64,000 nucleotides of DNA from Pseudooceanicola atlanticus (GCF_000768315.1 NZ_AQQX01000002.1:248001-312000), one strand, 5' to 3'. Numbered from the stretch's first letter, positions 46,658 through 56,130 are shown. Notes: a model not told the origin generated them from the letters alone. Translations and numbers: made by a program.

Positions 46658-47947
46658 TCAGGCGTCTTCGACCTCTTGCAGGCGCAGCGCCAGCAGCCCG
46701 CCCGCCACCGCCATCGCCGCGAACCCGCCAAGCGCGAGCGACGCCGAGACCGTGCCCAGCCCGCCGCCGAACGCCCCCGCGGCCAGAAGGATCAGGCCGA
46801 TGGACAGGTTGGCCACCGCCGAATAGGTCGCGCGCTGATCCTCGGGCGAGGCATCGACAAGGTAGGTGGACCGCCCCTGCCGCACACCGTGATAGGCCAG
46901 CATCAGCACGAAAAGCACCGCAGGACCCGCCCAGACCGTGTCTGCCAGGCCAAGCGCGGCCAGCACCAGCATCCCGGCCATCGCCAGCGCGGCGATCACG
47001 CCGGCCAGCGCCAGCACACGGCGCGACGATTGATCGGCCAGCCGCCCCCAGACGAACGAGCTGACAAAGGACGCCGCGGCAGAGGCCAGGACCAGCGCCC
47101 CCAGCTGTTGCAGGATCGCTCCATCGCCCGCTAGCACGACCAGCCAGGGCGGGGCCAGTGCGGTCGAGACCAGCAGCCCCCGGACCAGGATGAAATGGCG
47201 CAGGTTCGCATCCTCGGACAGGATCTTGCGGATCGGCGGGAATTGCGGATGGTCGCGGGTTTCCACCGCCGGTTCCTCGATCGTGGAAAACAGCCCCGCC
47301 GCCAGCAACCAGAAGACACCGGCCAGCGCCACGGCGATCAGCACCGGGGTCCGGTCCTGCAACAGGCCCGACATCAGCAGCAGCGCGAAGATCAGCACCC
47401 CGATCGACGCGACGGAGCCGGCAAGCCCAGTGACAGCGCCCCGGCGGGTCTGTTCGACGGTGCGGCCCAGAACGTCCTTGGTGCTGATCGAACAGGCCGC
47501 CCGCGACAGCGCGAGGATTGCCAGCAGGGCACAGATCACCAGGCCAGCGGCCGTACCTTCCAGCGTCGTACCCGCCGCCGCGATGCCGAGGGCCGACAGC
47601 CCCTGCCCCAGCGACCCGGCCACCCACATCCACTTGCGATGCGACAGGCGGTCGACGATGGCGGCATAGCCGACCTGTGGCAACAGCGCCCCGGCCTCGC
47701 GGATCGGCACCAGGGCGGCAGCCAGCGCGCCGGGCGCGCCCAGCGATGTCATCAGCCAGGACAGCACGAGTTTCGGGTCGATCAGACCGTCGGACACCTT
47801 GGTGAGGGACAGCGAGGAGATGAAGCGCAACCCGTTGCGGCCTTCCTGCGCGTCGGGTCCGTCGCTGCCTTCGGCGCCGGCGATGCGGGCGAAAATCTGC
47901 GCGGTGCCGCTGTCATTGTCGCCTTGGGGCGTATCCATCTGTGTCAT
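46658..47947 (-). CDS. MFS transporter
   Basis: 429-aa protein with about twelve membrane segments after a hydrophilic N-terminus of about 45 residues (acidic, GDNDSGTAQ...). IVDRLSHRKWMWVAGSLGQGL between TM2 and TM3 is a diverged motif A, and VWGRLADQSSRRVLALAG its second-half copy. Substrate unknown. Divergent from thrS. Confidence 0.86.
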   Translation of the reverse strand: MTQMDTPQGDNDSGTAQIFARIAGAEGSDGPDAQEGRNGLRFISSLSLTKVSDGLIDPKLVLSWLMTSLGAPGALAAALVPIREAGALLPQVGYAAIVDRLSHRKWMWVAGSLGQGLSALGIAAAGTTLEGTAAGLVICALLAILALSRAACSISTKDVLGRTVEQTRRGAVTGLAGSVASIGVLIFALLLMSGLLQDRTPVLIAVALAGVFWLLAAGLFSTIEEPAVETRDHPQFPPIRKILSEDANLRHFILVRGLLVSTALAPPWLVVLAGDGAILQQLGALVLASAAASFVSSFVWGRLADQSSRRVLALAGVIAALAMAGMLVLAALGLADTVWAGPAVLFVLMLAYHGVRQGRSTYLVDASPEDQRATYSAVANLSIGLILLAAGAFGGGLGTVSASLALGGFAAMAVAGGLLALRLQEVEDA

Positions 47948-48398
47948 GAAAACTCCCCTTCAAGCAGCGGCGCGTCAAACGTGTTTCGTGAAGACAGGAT
48001 GGGCAAAAATCGGGATGTCGTCATTGAAATGAGTATGTCCTTCGCTCCCGCGGGGCGGCCCGCGAAATTCCTTGAGTTCAACTCGGGTAATGCCTTGTCG
48101 CGCGGTGTGTCCGTCTTGATGCGGCCCGTCGCGTGTCCCGTTCTCACAGCACCCTGCCTTCGCAGACCGAACGCCCCGGATCGCAGGGGGTTCCGAAAAA
48201 ATTCAGGAATTTGCATTACTCGCCGCCGGTGACGCGGCCCAGGCGACCGCGAAGACCCAAAAGACGCACCCCGGGCGTTCGGGGCCGGCGGGCCGAATTC
48301 CGCGGTTGACAAGGCACGCGGGCCGCCGCACCTATGCGCCCACACATATACCCGCAACCGGGCGTTCCGTGGGCGCCAAACCGACGAGGAGGACTGAC
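47948..48398. other. 451-bp divergent gap upstream of thrS
   Basis: No convincing gene. A minus-strand open frame across it has no family sequence and would cover the thrS promoter. The one clear signal is the TTGACA box at 48306. No T-box or attenuator hairpin is obvious. Confidence 0.45.
48306..48335 (+). promoter_or_regulatory. Likely thrS promoter
   Basis: A perfect -35 TTGACA (48306-48311) is followed after 18 bp by ACCTAT (48330-48335), placing transcription start about 55-60 bp before the thrS ATG. The -10 is weak. Confidence 0.45.
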
Positions 48399-50378
48399 AT
48401 GTCCCAGATCACCCTCTCCTTCCCCGATGGAAACACGAAACAGGTCGCATCCGGCATCACCCCGGCCGAGGTCGCGGCGGATATCTCCAATTCGCTGGCG
48501 AAAAAGGCGATCTCCGCGACCGTGAACGGTGCGCATCACGATCTGCAATGGCCGATCACCGAAGATGCCTCCATCGCGATCCACACCATGCAGGACGACG
48601 ACCAGGCGCTTGAGCTGATCCGGCATGACCTGGCCCATATCATGGCCCGCGCCGTGCAGGAGATCTGGCCCGACGTGAAGGTCACGATCGGCCCGGTCCG
48701 CGATGCCGGCTGGTTCTACGATTTCGACCGCGAAGAGCCCTTCACCCCCGAGGACCTTGGCCAGATCGAGGCCAAGATGAAGGAGATCATCAACGCCCGC
48801 GACGCCGTCCGCACCGAGGTCTGGGATCGGGATCGTGCCCGCAAGCATTACGAGGACACCAACGAACCCTACAAGGTCGAGTTGCTGGACCGTATTCCTG
48901 GCGACGAACCGATCCGGATGTACTGGCACGGCGAGTGGCAGGATCTGTGCCGCGGCCCGCACCTGCAGAATACCGGCCAGGTGCCCGCCGATGCGTTCAA
49001 GCTGACCCATATCGCAGGCGCCTACTGGCTGGGCGACAGCACGCGGCCCATGCTGCAGCGGATCTACGGGATCGCCTTCAAGAACCGCAAGGACCTGAAG
49101 GCCCACCTGACCATGCTGGAGGAAGCCGCCAAGCGCGACCACCGCAAGCTGGGCCGCGAGATGGACCTGTTCCACATGCAGGAAGAGGCGCCGGGCCAGG
49201 TCTTCTGGCACCCCAACGGCTGGACCATCTACACCGAGTTGCAGGATTACGTGCGCCGCAAGCAGCGCCGCGGCGGCTACCAGGAGGTCAACACCCCCCA
49301 GGTCGTCGACCGCAAGCTGTGGGAGGCCTCGGGCCACTGGGACAAGTACCAGCACCACATGTTCATCGTCGAAGTCGACGAGAGCCGTGACGGCGAAAAC
49401 GACGATGCCGCCGCCAAGAGCCGGGAACACACCCGGATCAACGCGCTCAAGCCGATGAACTGCCCGTGCCACGTCCAGGTTTTCAACCAGGGTCTGAAAT
49501 CCTATCGCGATCTGCCGCTGCGCCTGGCCGAATTCGGCTCCTGCGCGCGGTTCGAACCTTCGGGCGCGCTGCATGGCATCATGCGGGTGCGCGGTTTCAC
49601 CCAGGACGATGGCCACATCTTCTGCACCGAGGACCAGATCCAGGAGGAATGCGCACGCTTCATCGACTTCCTTGCCAATATCTACGCGGAGCTTGGCTTC
49701 CCGGAATTCGAGATCAAGTTCGCCACCCGCCCCGAAAAGCGCGTGGGGACCGAGGAATCCTGGGATTACGTCGAGAACGCGTTGGAAAACGCGATCAAGG
49801 CCGTGGGCCGCGACTACACGCTGGAACCGGGTGACGGCGCGTTCTACGGGCCCAAGCTGGACTTCTACCTGACCGACGCGATCGGGCGGACCTGGCAGTG
49901 CGGCACCTTCCAGGTGGACCCGAACCTGCCGGAACGGCTGGGCGCGAACTACGTCGGCGCAGATGGCGAAAAGACCCGACCCTTCATGCTGCACCGCGCG
50001 ACGCTGGGGTCCTTCGAACGCTTCATCGGCATCCTGATCGAAGAACATTCCGGCAAGCTACCGGTCTGGCTGGCGCCCCGCCAAGTCGTCGTGGCGGCCA
50101 TCGTGTCGGATGCGGATGAGTACTGCCTCGAGGTCGTCGAGGCGCTTAAGGCCGCCGGCGTCCGCGCCGAGGCCGACCTGCGCAACGAAAAGATCAACTA
50201 CAAGGTCCGCGAACATTCCGTCGGCAAGGTGCCCTACATCCTCGCCTGCGGGATGCGCGAGGTCGAGGAACGCAGCGTGTCGACCCGTCGCCTGGGCGAG
50301 AAGCAGACCCAGACGCAGACCCTGGACGAGATCGTGGCCGAACTGAAAGCCGCCGCGACCCCGCCCGACCTGCGCTGA
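48399..50378 (+). CDS. thrS: Threonyl-tRNA synthetase
   Basis: 659-aa class II synthetase. The N-terminal TGS domain ([19 protein letters not shown]), editing domain ([17 protein letters not shown] ... [10 protein letters not shown]), catalytic core ([11 protein letters not shown] zinc-Cys, [19 protein letters not shown] motif 2, [16 protein letters not shown] motif 3) and anticodon-binding domain at the C-terminus are all complete. The ATG at 48399 has GAGGAGGAC just upstream. A terminator follows. Confidence 0.97.
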   Translation: MSQITLSFPDGNTKQVASGITPAEVAADISNSLAKKAISATVNGAHHDLQWPITEDASIAIHTMQDDDQALELIRHDLAHIMARAVQEIWPDVKVTIGPVRDAGWFYDFDREEPFTPEDLGQIEAKMKEIINARDAVRTEVWDRDRARKHYEDTNEPYKVELLDRIPGDEPIRMYWHGEWQDLCRGPHLQNTGQVPADAFKLTHIAGAYWLGDSTRPMLQRIYGIAFKNRKDLKAHLTMLEEAAKRDHRKLGREMDLFHMQEEAPGQVFWHPNGWTIYTELQDYVRRKQRRGGYQEVNTPQVVDRKLWEASGHWDKYQHHMFIVEVDESRDGENDDAAAKSREHTRINALKPMNCPCHVQVFNQGLKSYRDLPLRLAEFGSCARFEPSGALHGIMRVRGFTQDDGHIFCTEDQIQEECARFIDFLANIYAELGFPEFEIKFATRPEKRVGTEESWDYVENALENAIKAVGRDYTLEPGDGAFYGPKLDFYLTDAIGRTWQCGTFQVDPNLPERLGANYVGADGEKTRPFMLHRATLGSFERFIGILIEEHSGKLPVWLAPRQVVVAAIVSDADEYCLEVVEALKAAGVRAEADLRNEKINYKVREHSVGKVPYILACGMREVEERSVSTRRLGEKQTQTQTLDEIVAELKAAATPPDLR

Positions 50379-50402
50379 GCGCGATACCTTTGTGAATGCT
50401 GG

Positions 50403-50432
50403 AATGGCGGGGGGCGACCTCCGCCATTTTTT
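50403..50432 (+). terminator. Rho-independent terminator of thrS
   Basis: AATGGCGG (50403-50410) pairs with CCGCCATT (50421-50428), and six Ts follow. It lies 24 bp after the thrS stop. The remaining gap to 50581 shows nothing further. Confidence 0.85.
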
Positions 50433-50581
50433 GTTCGGGAATGGCGCTGCGCACATGTTCGCGCGCGTAACGTGGAGGGACGGCAGCACCCACTCGGGTC
50501 GGTCACGGCCCTCAGCGCGTCACGTCAACCGAGGCACGAAACCCGCGATACAGGCGCCACACAATGTGCCGCCGCCAAACC

Positions 50582-51229
50582 TCAACGCCCGAACACCCGG
50601 GCGATCTGCCCGGCGATCAAGGCCGACCCCTTGGCCGACGGGTGGGTGCGGTCGCCTGCGAAGAGCGTCAGGTCCTCGGGGCTGAACACGTCGTCCATAT
50701 CAACCAGCGTCACCCCGGCATCGGCCTGGGCCATCCGGCCCAACCGCACCTCGAGCGCATCATACGGGGCCACGCAGGCTGTACCCGCATAGCGCGGGGA
50801 GGTGTAGTAATCCGCCCAGATCACCCGTGACCCACGCGCGCGCAGATCGGACACCAGCGCCGGGATCGCGCCCCGCGTTCCGTCTTCGGAAATCAGGCGG
50901 TCGACGACGGGGCCGCAATTGCCGCAATCGCAGGACCCGCTCAGGTCATTGGCGCCCCCGTTCAGCACGACCCAATCGGCCCGTACCCCGGACAATTGGT
51001 TGGGGATGTTCAATGGTCCGCGCCCGCCCGTCACCCGCGCCAGCGGCAGGGAGACATCGCCAACCGGCTGGCCCAGCCGCGCCTGCAATCCATCGGCGAC
51101 CGAGGCGCCCTCGATCCGGTTCCAGGCCATGACGGAATCCCCCGCCACGACCACGCGTGCCTCGTCCGGCACGCCGCGCCCGCAGGCGACCAGCAGGCCG
51201 ATGGCCAGTAAGATGATCCAGTGTTTCAT
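50582..51229 (-). CDS. SGNH/GDSL hydrolase lipoprotein
   Basis: 215-aa lipoprotein from the ATG at 51229, signal peptide MKHWIILLAIGLLVAC (lipobox LVAC). SGNH blocks are visible: AGDSVMAWN (block I, catalytic Ser), NGGANDLS (block III) and DRTHPSAKG (block V, catalytic Asp and His). A CDCGNC cluster right after the ND motif could bind metal or form disulfides. Probably an esterase acting in the periplasm or on the envelope. Confidence 0.85.
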   Translation of the reverse strand: MKHWIILLAIGLLVACGRGVPDEARVVVAGDSVMAWNRIEGASVADGLQARLGQPVGDVSLPLARVTGGRGPLNIPNQLSGVRADWVVLNGGANDLSGSCDCGNCGPVVDRLISEDGTRGAIPALVSDLRARGSRVIWADYYTSPRYAGTACVAPYDALEVRLGRMAQADAGVTLVDMDDVFSPEDLTLFAGDRTHPSAKGSALIAGQIARVFGR

Positions 51230-51299
51230 GACAGGTGATCTGATCCGCGCGGCACCCGCTTCAAGGGCCCGCTTCAAGAGGCGCCGCGTGCGGAGGCGG

Positions 51300-51941
51300 T
51301 TACCAGCGCAGCCAGCGTCCCGCCGCCCAGGCCCCGATCGCCGCCGAAGCGAGGATGCCCAGCGAATACCAGGTGGCGTAGAACAGCGGCGAATCCTCGG
51401 TGCAGAAGGTCGAGTAGATCACCGTCGACAGGCCCGCCGCAGCCAACCCCGCCATCGCACCCGTGCGGCGCAGATGCACCGGGGCACCGCGCCGGAATGC
51501 GGCCAGCAGGCCCGCCGTCATCGGTAGCGACAGCACGGTGATCGCGGGCAGGCAGATCGGGATGGAATGGCCGATGAAATCGCGCCAGCGCTCGGCCGGT
51601 GGGGTGACCGCAAAGCTCCAGCCGAAGAGCAGAACCGCCAGCGCGGGCACGGCCCAGACGATCCAGCCGGTGCGGCCGGCGCCGGCGCCTGGCCGGGCCG
51701 TGCGCACGGCCAACACCAGCGCCAGGGCGAACAACGCAAGCGGCAGCCCCATCTTGGCCAGCACCAGCGGATCGGCCATATGCCCCAGCAGATCGGGCCG
51801 CGGCCCCAGCACCAGAAGGTACAGCACCAGCGCCCCAACAAACCCGAGCGCCAGCCCAGCCCACGCGCGCCGTTCGACCGAAGGGCCCGGCGGCGGCGCG
51901 GCATCCTGTGCCAGCATGGTGATCAGATCATCCGTTTTCAT
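51300..51941 (-). CDS. nrsF: NrsF (DUF1109) membrane anti-sigma factor
   Basis: 213-aa protein with a cytoplasmic N-terminus (about 25 residues) and six membrane segments, typical of DUF1109/NrsF. Only two cysteines, C130 and C180, are present; Cys pairs at nearly these positions are important for metal response in Caulobacter NrsF as I recall it. It is 31 bp downstream of the sigma factor gene on the same strand and would hold the sigma factor inactive. Confidence 0.9.
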   Translation of the reverse strand: MKTDDLITMLAQDAAPPPGPSVERRAWAGLALGFVGALVLYLLVLGPRPDLLGHMADPLVLAKMGLPLALFALALVLAVRTARPGAGAGRTGWIVWAVPALAVLLFGWSFAVTPPAERWRDFIGHSIPICLPAITVLSLPMTAGLLAAFRRGAPVHLRRTGAMAGLAAAGLSTVIYSTFCTEDSPLFYATWYSLGILASAAIGAWAAGRWLRW

Positions 51942-51972
51942 CCCAGGGTCACACCCGTTTCCGTTCTCAATC

Positions 51973-52515
51973 TCAGTCTTCGATTTCGGCCTCGGCCAGG
52001 TCTTTCAGCCGCACCATGGCGCGGTGATAGGCGACCCGCACCGCGCCTTCGCTCATGCCCAGCCCGGTGCCGACCTCCTGCGCGCTGAGCCCTTCGATCC
52101 CGACGCCCCGCACGATCCGCGCGGAACGGTCGTCGATCCGGTCCAGCAACGCAGCCAGGTCGCGGGCCGCGGTGGTTTCACCCCCCTCGTCGGGCAGGAT
52201 GTCGGCCAGGTCGTCGATATCGACCTCTGTTCCGACCTTGCCGCGCCGCCGACCGGCATCCGCCGCCTTGTAGCGCGCAATGGCATAGAGCCATGGCGTC
52301 ACCGGATCACTCACACGCCATGTATGGCGCTTGGCATGAACCGCAAGAAGGACCTCCTGCAGGATGTCCTCCACGTCCTCGGCACCGCCGGTCCGGGCGC
52401 GCACGATATTGCGCAGCACCGGGGTGATCCCGGTCAGGAAGGCGGCATAGGCCGTGGCGTCTCCGCCAAGCCCCCGGCGCAGCAGATCGCCCCATCGTTC
52501 ATTGCGATCCGACAT
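51973..52515 (-). CDS. sigF: ECF sigma factor, SigF type
   Basis: 180-aa extracytoplasmic-function sigma factor. Region 2 is [21 protein letters not shown] ... [19 protein letters not shown], and region 4 is [39 protein letters not shown] before the ATG at 52515 decides the start over an ATG 12 bp upstream. Gene order with NrsF and the divergent bufferin operon matches the Caulobacter SigF system. Confidence 0.92.
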   Translation of the reverse strand: MSDRNERWGDLLRRGLGGDATAYAAFLTGITPVLRNIVRARTGGAEDVEDILQEVLLAVHAKRHTWRVSDPVTPWLYAIARYKAADAGRRRGKVGTEVDIDDLADILPDEGGETTAARDLAALLDRIDDRSARIVRGVGIEGLSAQEVGTGLGMSEGAVRVAYHRAMVRLKDLAEAEIED

Positions 52516-52526
52516 TCCCCTCTCCA

Positions 52527-52551
52527 TTCGCGCCCGGGACCGAAACGTTAC
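52527..52551 (-). promoter_or_regulatory. Weak SigF-like promoter before sigF
   Basis: On the minus strand GTAACG and CGAA occur 15 bp apart upstream of sigF, one base shorter than the bufferin-operon promoter. Transcription would start only a few bases before the ATG, so autoregulation is uncertain. Confidence 0.25.
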
Positions 52552-52597
52552 AGCCGCTCGCGAAAATCCTTCATTTCATCACTCGTTCGTGAGCCGT

Positions 52598-52623
52598 GTA
52601 ACGACCCCGCCCTGCCCCGCGAA
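52598..52623 (+). promoter_or_regulatory. SigF-type promoter of the bufferin operon
   Basis: GTAACG (52598-52603), a 16-bp spacer and CGAA (52620-52623) match the GTAACC-N16-CGAA form I recall for Caulobacter SigF. It lies 78 bp upstream of the bufA ATG and points towards it. Confidence 0.75.
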
Positions 52624-52701
52624 AGGAGAGGCACGGACGCCACGATAGGCGCCGCAACCTTACAGCGCCAGCCCGGCGCAACAACACGGAGTTATGTTCC
52701 C

Positions 52702-53022
52702 ATGACCAACAAGGCCCTGATCCTCACCGCCCTCGCCGCAGCCGTCAGCACCGTCGGTGTCGCATCCACGGCTGCCGCTGCCGACAACGTCAAGTGCTAC
52801 GGCATCTCGATGGCCGGCAAGAACGACTGCGCCGCTGGCCCGGGCACGACCTGCGCCGGGACGTCCAAAGTCGATTACCAGGGCAACGCCTGGACCCTGG
52901 CCGAAGAAGGCACCTGCGAATCCGCCATGCCCGTGCTGGCCGACGGCACCGAGGTGATGCTGCCGGAAGGCAAGATGGGCAGCCTGGAAGCGCTTGAGCG
53001 TGACCTGCCGATGGACGGCTGA
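52702..53022 (+). CDS. bufA: Bufferin precursor BufA (DUF2282)
   Basis: 106-aa exported precursor of a cysteine-modified metal-binding peptide (bufferin, DUF2282). The signal peptide (residues 1-27, ending AAAA) is followed by a core with four Cys at 32, 43, 51 and 72 ([22 protein letters not shown]). In known bufferins, Cys residues are turned into thiooxazoles by the DUF692 enzyme, and the product chelates copper. An unusual acidic tail ([12 protein letters not shown]) ends it. The next two genes are the modifying pair. Confidence 0.9.
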   Translation: MTNKALILTALAAAVSTVGVASTAAAADNVKCYGISMAGKNDCAAGPGTTCAGTSKVDYQGNAWTLAEEGTCESAMPVLADGTEVMLPEGKMGSLEALERDLPMDG

Positions 53023-53112
53023 TCCAGACCAGGTTGCGGGCCGGTTCGTCCGGCCCGCCAACCGCATCCGGCGCCCCGCCGCAGGGCGCCTCACCAGGAA
53101 CCGGAGGACATC

Positions 53113-53967
53113 ATGAGCATCACCAAACTGCCCCACGGGCCCGGCGTCGGCTACAAGCCGCAGCATTACGCCGCGATCCTGGACGACGCCGCCCCGGTTC
53201 GATGGCTGGAAATCCATGCGGAGAATTACACGGGCGCCGGCGGACGGCCGATCGCCCAGCTGCGCCACCTGGCGGAGCGGTTTCCCATTTCGGTCCATGG
53301 GGTTGGCCTGTCGATCGGCGGCGAAGGGCCGCTTGATCCCGACCACCTGGCCCGGCTGAAAGACTTGTGCGACTGGCTGAACCCGGCCAGTTTCTCGGAA
53401 CACCTGGCGTGGTCGACCCATGACGGCGCGTTCCTGAACGACCTCCTGCCCCTGCCCTACAACGCCGCCACGCTGACCCGCGTCGCCGACCATATCGATG
53501 CCCTGCAAGATGCGATCGGGCGGCCGATGCTGCTGGAGAACCCCTCCAGCTACCTGGCCTTCACCGACAGCACGATGAGCGAGACGGAGTTCCTGGCAGA
53601 GGTCTCGCGCCGCACCGGCTGCGGGCTGTTGCTGGACGTGAACAACGTCTTCGTCTCGGCCACCAATCTTGGCCTCGATGCCCGTCAATACGTCGCCGAC
53701 TTCCCGATGGATCGCGTCGGAGAGTTGCACCTGGGCGGCCATGACGAGGACGAAGATGACCATGGCGCTCCCCTGCTGATCGACAGCCACGGGCGCGAGG
53801 TCGCCGACCCGGTCTGGACCCTTCTGGACGACGTGCTGGCCCGGCTGGGCCCTGCGCCCCTGCTGATCGAATGGGATACCGACGTGCCCGACTGGCCGAC
53901 CTTGGCGGCCGAGGCGCGGCGCGGCGAAACCGCCCTCACCCGTGCCGCGAACCGGGTGGCGGCATGA
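53113..53967 (+). CDS. bufB: BufB, MNIO-family (DUF692) modification enzyme
   Basis: 284-aa multinuclear non-heme iron oxidase (MNIO, DUF692), a TIM barrel. LPHGPGVGYKPQHYAAIL, WLEIHAENYTG, ISVHGVGLSIGG, LLLDVNNVFVS and ELHLGGHD give the conserved His/Glu/Asp/Asn metal ligands. It should modify Cys in the BufA core peptide. GGAGGAC precedes the ATG, and the gene overlaps bufC by 4 bp. Confidence 0.94.
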   Translation: MSITKLPHGPGVGYKPQHYAAILDDAAPVRWLEIHAENYTGAGGRPIAQLRHLAERFPISVHGVGLSIGGEGPLDPDHLARLKDLCDWLNPASFSEHLAWSTHDGAFLNDLLPLPYNAATLTRVADHIDALQDAIGRPMLLENPSSYLAFTDSTMSETEFLAEVSRRTGCGLLLDVNNVFVSATNLGLDARQYVADFPMDRVGELHLGGHDEDEDDHGAPLLIDSHGREVADPVWTLLDDVLARLGPAPLLIEWDTDVPDWPTLAAEARRGETALTRAANRVAA

Positions 53968-54722
53968 CCGGGCAGACGGGGTTTCACGCGGCCCTGCTGG
54001 ACCCGTCCGCACCCGTGCCGCCGGGCCTGACCGACGGGGCGGGTCGCGCTGCCGGTCGCCGCTTTGCCGTCTATCGCAACAACGTGGCCGTCAGCCTGAC
54101 CGAGGCGCTGATCGAAGGCTTTCCCGCCTGTCATCGCCTTCTGGGCGACGACACGTTCCGCGGCATGGCCGGGGCCTACCTGCGGGAGCATCCCCCGGCC
54201 TCGCCGGTCATGGCGCAGTTCGGGGCGGATCTGCCGGGCTTCCTGGACGCCGCGCCGCAATTGGCCCGGATGCGGTGGCTGGCGGATGTGGCGCGGCTGG
54301 AATACGGGTTGCGCCTGTCCTACCACGCCGCCGACGCGGTGCCGCTCGATGGGACGGCGCTGGCCGCGATGGCAGCAGAGGACCTGTCGGCGTCGACCTT
54401 TGGACTGGCCCCGGCTATGCGGCTGTTACGCTCCGACTGGCCGGCCCTGTCGATCTGGCGGAAGGCGATGAACCCGTCTGCCCCGCAAGCCGCGAACCGG
54501 CCCGAGGATATCCTGATCGCCCGCCCCGATTACGACCCGGAGCCGCATCTGCTGATGCCCGGCGACGCGGCCTTTGTCGCTGCCCTGTCGGACGGCGCGC
54601 CGCTGGGCCAGGTGGCGGAACAGGCGCTGACCGCGCAACCGGACCACGACACCACACGCATCCTTGGCCTGCTGCTGCAGACCGGAAGCCTGACCCCACC
54701 ACAGCCGGAGACCATGCCATGA
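53964..54722 (+). CDS. bufC: BufC, DUF2063 partner protein
   Basis: 252-aa protein with an N-terminal DUF2063 domain (FHAALLDPSAPVPPGL ... FAVYRNNVAVSLTEALIEGFPACHRLLGDDTFRGMA), the partner that binds the precursor for the MNIO enzyme. The C-terminal half (about 110-252) is less conserved and ends with a domain that may recognise the leader. ATGA overlaps with both bufB and the DoxX gene show translational coupling. Confidence 0.92.
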   Translation: MTGQTGFHAALLDPSAPVPPGLTDGAGRAAGRRFAVYRNNVAVSLTEALIEGFPACHRLLGDDTFRGMAGAYLREHPPASPVMAQFGADLPGFLDAAPQLARMRWLADVARLEYGLRLSYHAADAVPLDGTALAAMAAEDLSASTFGLAPAMRLLRSDWPALSIWRKAMNPSAPQAANRPEDILIARPDYDPEPHLLMPGDAAFVAALSDGAPLGQVAEQALTAQPDHDTTRILGLLLQTGSLTPPQPETMP

Positions 54723-55282
54723 CCGATCCCACCACCCCGCTCGTACGGCTCAGCCCGGTCTTGCCGATCCTCGCCCGCCTGACCTTTGCCGCCGTGCTGC
54801 TGCAATATTTCTGGAGCTCGGCCCTGACCAAGATGGGTAACGGTGTCTTCGGGCTCTTTTCGCCGTCTCTGGGCGCCTACGCGCAGATCTTCCCCCGTCA
54901 GATGGAGGCGGTCGGCTATGACGCGTCGCAACTGGGTGTGCTGCACTGGGCAGTTGTCGTGGCGGGCATGTGGGCGGAATTCCTGTTGCCCGCATTGATC
55001 GTCGTGGGGTTGCTGACACGGCTTTCGGCGCTTGGCATGATCGGGTTCATCGCGGTGCAGAGCCTGACCGACCTCTACGGTCACGGCGCGATCGAACATG
55101 CGGAAACCCTGGGGGCGTGGTTCGACAAGACGCCGGATGCGCTGATCCTCGACCAGCGGGCGTTCTGGGTCTACCTGCTGCTGACGCTGGTGGTGATGGG
55201 CGGCGGTGTGCTGTCGCTGGACCGCGTGGTCTTCAGAAATGCGACTTCGGCTCGTCCGGCTTCCCCGCAGCCAGCGCCATGA
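54719..55282 (+). CDS. DoxX-family membrane protein of the bufferin operon
   Basis: 187-aa protein with four membrane segments and the DoxX pattern (RLTFAAVLLQYFWSSALTKMG, VVAGMWAEFLLPALIVVGLLTRLSALG). It overlaps bufC by 4 bp and is the last gene of the operon. DoxX proteins often accompany DUF692/DUF2063 genes; redox or membrane quinone functions have been suggested, not shown. Its 3' end overlaps a convergent gene by 50 bp. Confidence 0.9.
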   Translation: MTDPTTPLVRLSPVLPILARLTFAAVLLQYFWSSALTKMGNGVFGLFSPSLGAYAQIFPRQMEAVGYDASQLGVLHWAVVVAGMWAEFLLPALIVVGLLTRLSALGMIGFIAVQSLTDLYGHGAIEHAETLGAWFDKTPDALILDQRAFWVYLLLTLVVMGGGVLSLDRVVFRNATSARPASPQPAP

Positions 55283-55601
55283 GGCCGGCAGCCCCGCAGA
55301 AGGCCATCGGGAAGAGCGTGAAGAACCCGTAGCCAAAGCCCATATACATCCCCGCGACCGACACCAGCAGAAGCACCCCGCCAACCAGCGCGTTGGCCCG
55401 GGCCATCCCTGCCCCGGCCAGCGCCAGGATGGGTGAGACAACGGCGGCCACGCGGATCGCCTCGACATTGGCGACCTGCTGGAACAGGCCATCGACCTCT
55501 CCGAAATGGTCGATGGCAGCGGTGTAGCCATAGCTGAACAGCCCCACGACCAGCCCCATCAGCCCGCCGATCAGCCCCAGGATCAGTGCCGCGTTGCGCA
55601 T
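55233..55601 (-). CDS. Four-span membrane protein, unknown
   Basis: 122-aa protein with four hydrophobic segments (LILGLIGGLMGLVVGLFSYGY, AAVVSPILALAGAGMA, ALVGGVLLLVSVAGMYM, LFPMAFCGAAGLMALAAG) and short loops. No family recognised. It follows the ArsC-like gene by 4 bp and converges on the DoxX gene with a 50-bp overlap, the longest same-window convergent overlap of two good genes. Confidence 0.75.
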   Translation of the reverse strand: MRNAALILGLIGGLMGLVVGLFSYGYTAAIDHFGEVDGLFQQVANVEAIRVAAVVSPILALAGAGMARANALVGGVLLLVSVAGMYMGFGYGFFTLFPMAFCGAAGLMALAAGKPDEPKSHF

Positions 55602-55604
55602 CCG

Positions 55605-55925
55605 TTAAGCCTTTACATTCAAAGATTTGCGAGTGTCCGCGGTCCAGCCCAGATACATCGTATCGCCATCCACGATCAGCGGGCGCTTCATCAGCGCGGG
55701 ATGTTCGCCCAGCAGGTCGCGGGGCGGACGCGCCCGCTCTTCCTCGCTGAGGCCGCGCCAGGTGGTGGAGCGGCGATTGACGAGGTCATCCCCGAAGACC
55801 TCGAGCGCGCGATCCAGAATCGGTGACGGCAGCGGCGAATCCCTGACATCCGAGAATGTTGCATCAGGAAGTGCCTTGCGCGCAGCCCGGCACGTGTCGC
55901 AGTTTTTTAGCCCAAAGAGTTCCAT
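55605..55925 (-). CDS. ArsC/Spx-like (YffB) protein
   Basis: 106-aa thioredoxin-fold protein of the arsenate reductase-like family. LKNCDTCRAARKAL carries the active Cys near residue 9 and a second Cys (CxxC). RPLIVDGDTMYLGW matches the RP(L/I)(V/L) segment. Similar to YffB, whose substrate is not arsenate with certainty. It probably shares a transcript with the downstream small membrane protein. Confidence 0.88.
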   Translation of the reverse strand: MELFGLKNCDTCRAARKALPDATFSDVRDSPLPSPILDRALEVFGDDLVNRRSTTWRGLSEEERARPPRDLLGEHPALMKRPLIVDGDTMYLGWTADTRKSLNVKA

Positions 55926-56130
55926 TACAGCCTTTTTCGTGAACCGTTTATGTTCAGATAGGTAACAATTCGAAGAGTTTCACCCCAGTTTTGCTTGCTT
56001 TTTACATGGCATATGCACCTTCTTTTGTATGACACGGGTGTTTGGATCCGTCCGACCCGAAGAGCGGACAGGCTGGTTTCCGTGTCATTTCCCGCAATTC
56101 CGCGGGGCGAAGACAATAAGGAGACGCGGC

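Noticed and set aside
47944-48357. 137-codon minus-strand frame between the MFS gene and thrS
   Set aside because: No motif, no ribosome-binding site, and it covers the likely thrS promoter.
48216-50048. 610-codon minus-strand open frame opposite thrS
   Set aside because: Antisense shadow with no family motif; thrS is complete on the plus strand.
52527-52551. Autoregulatory SigF promoter before sigF as a firm call
   Set aside because: The spacer is 15 bp, not 16, and the implied start leaves almost no leader; kept only as a weak feature.
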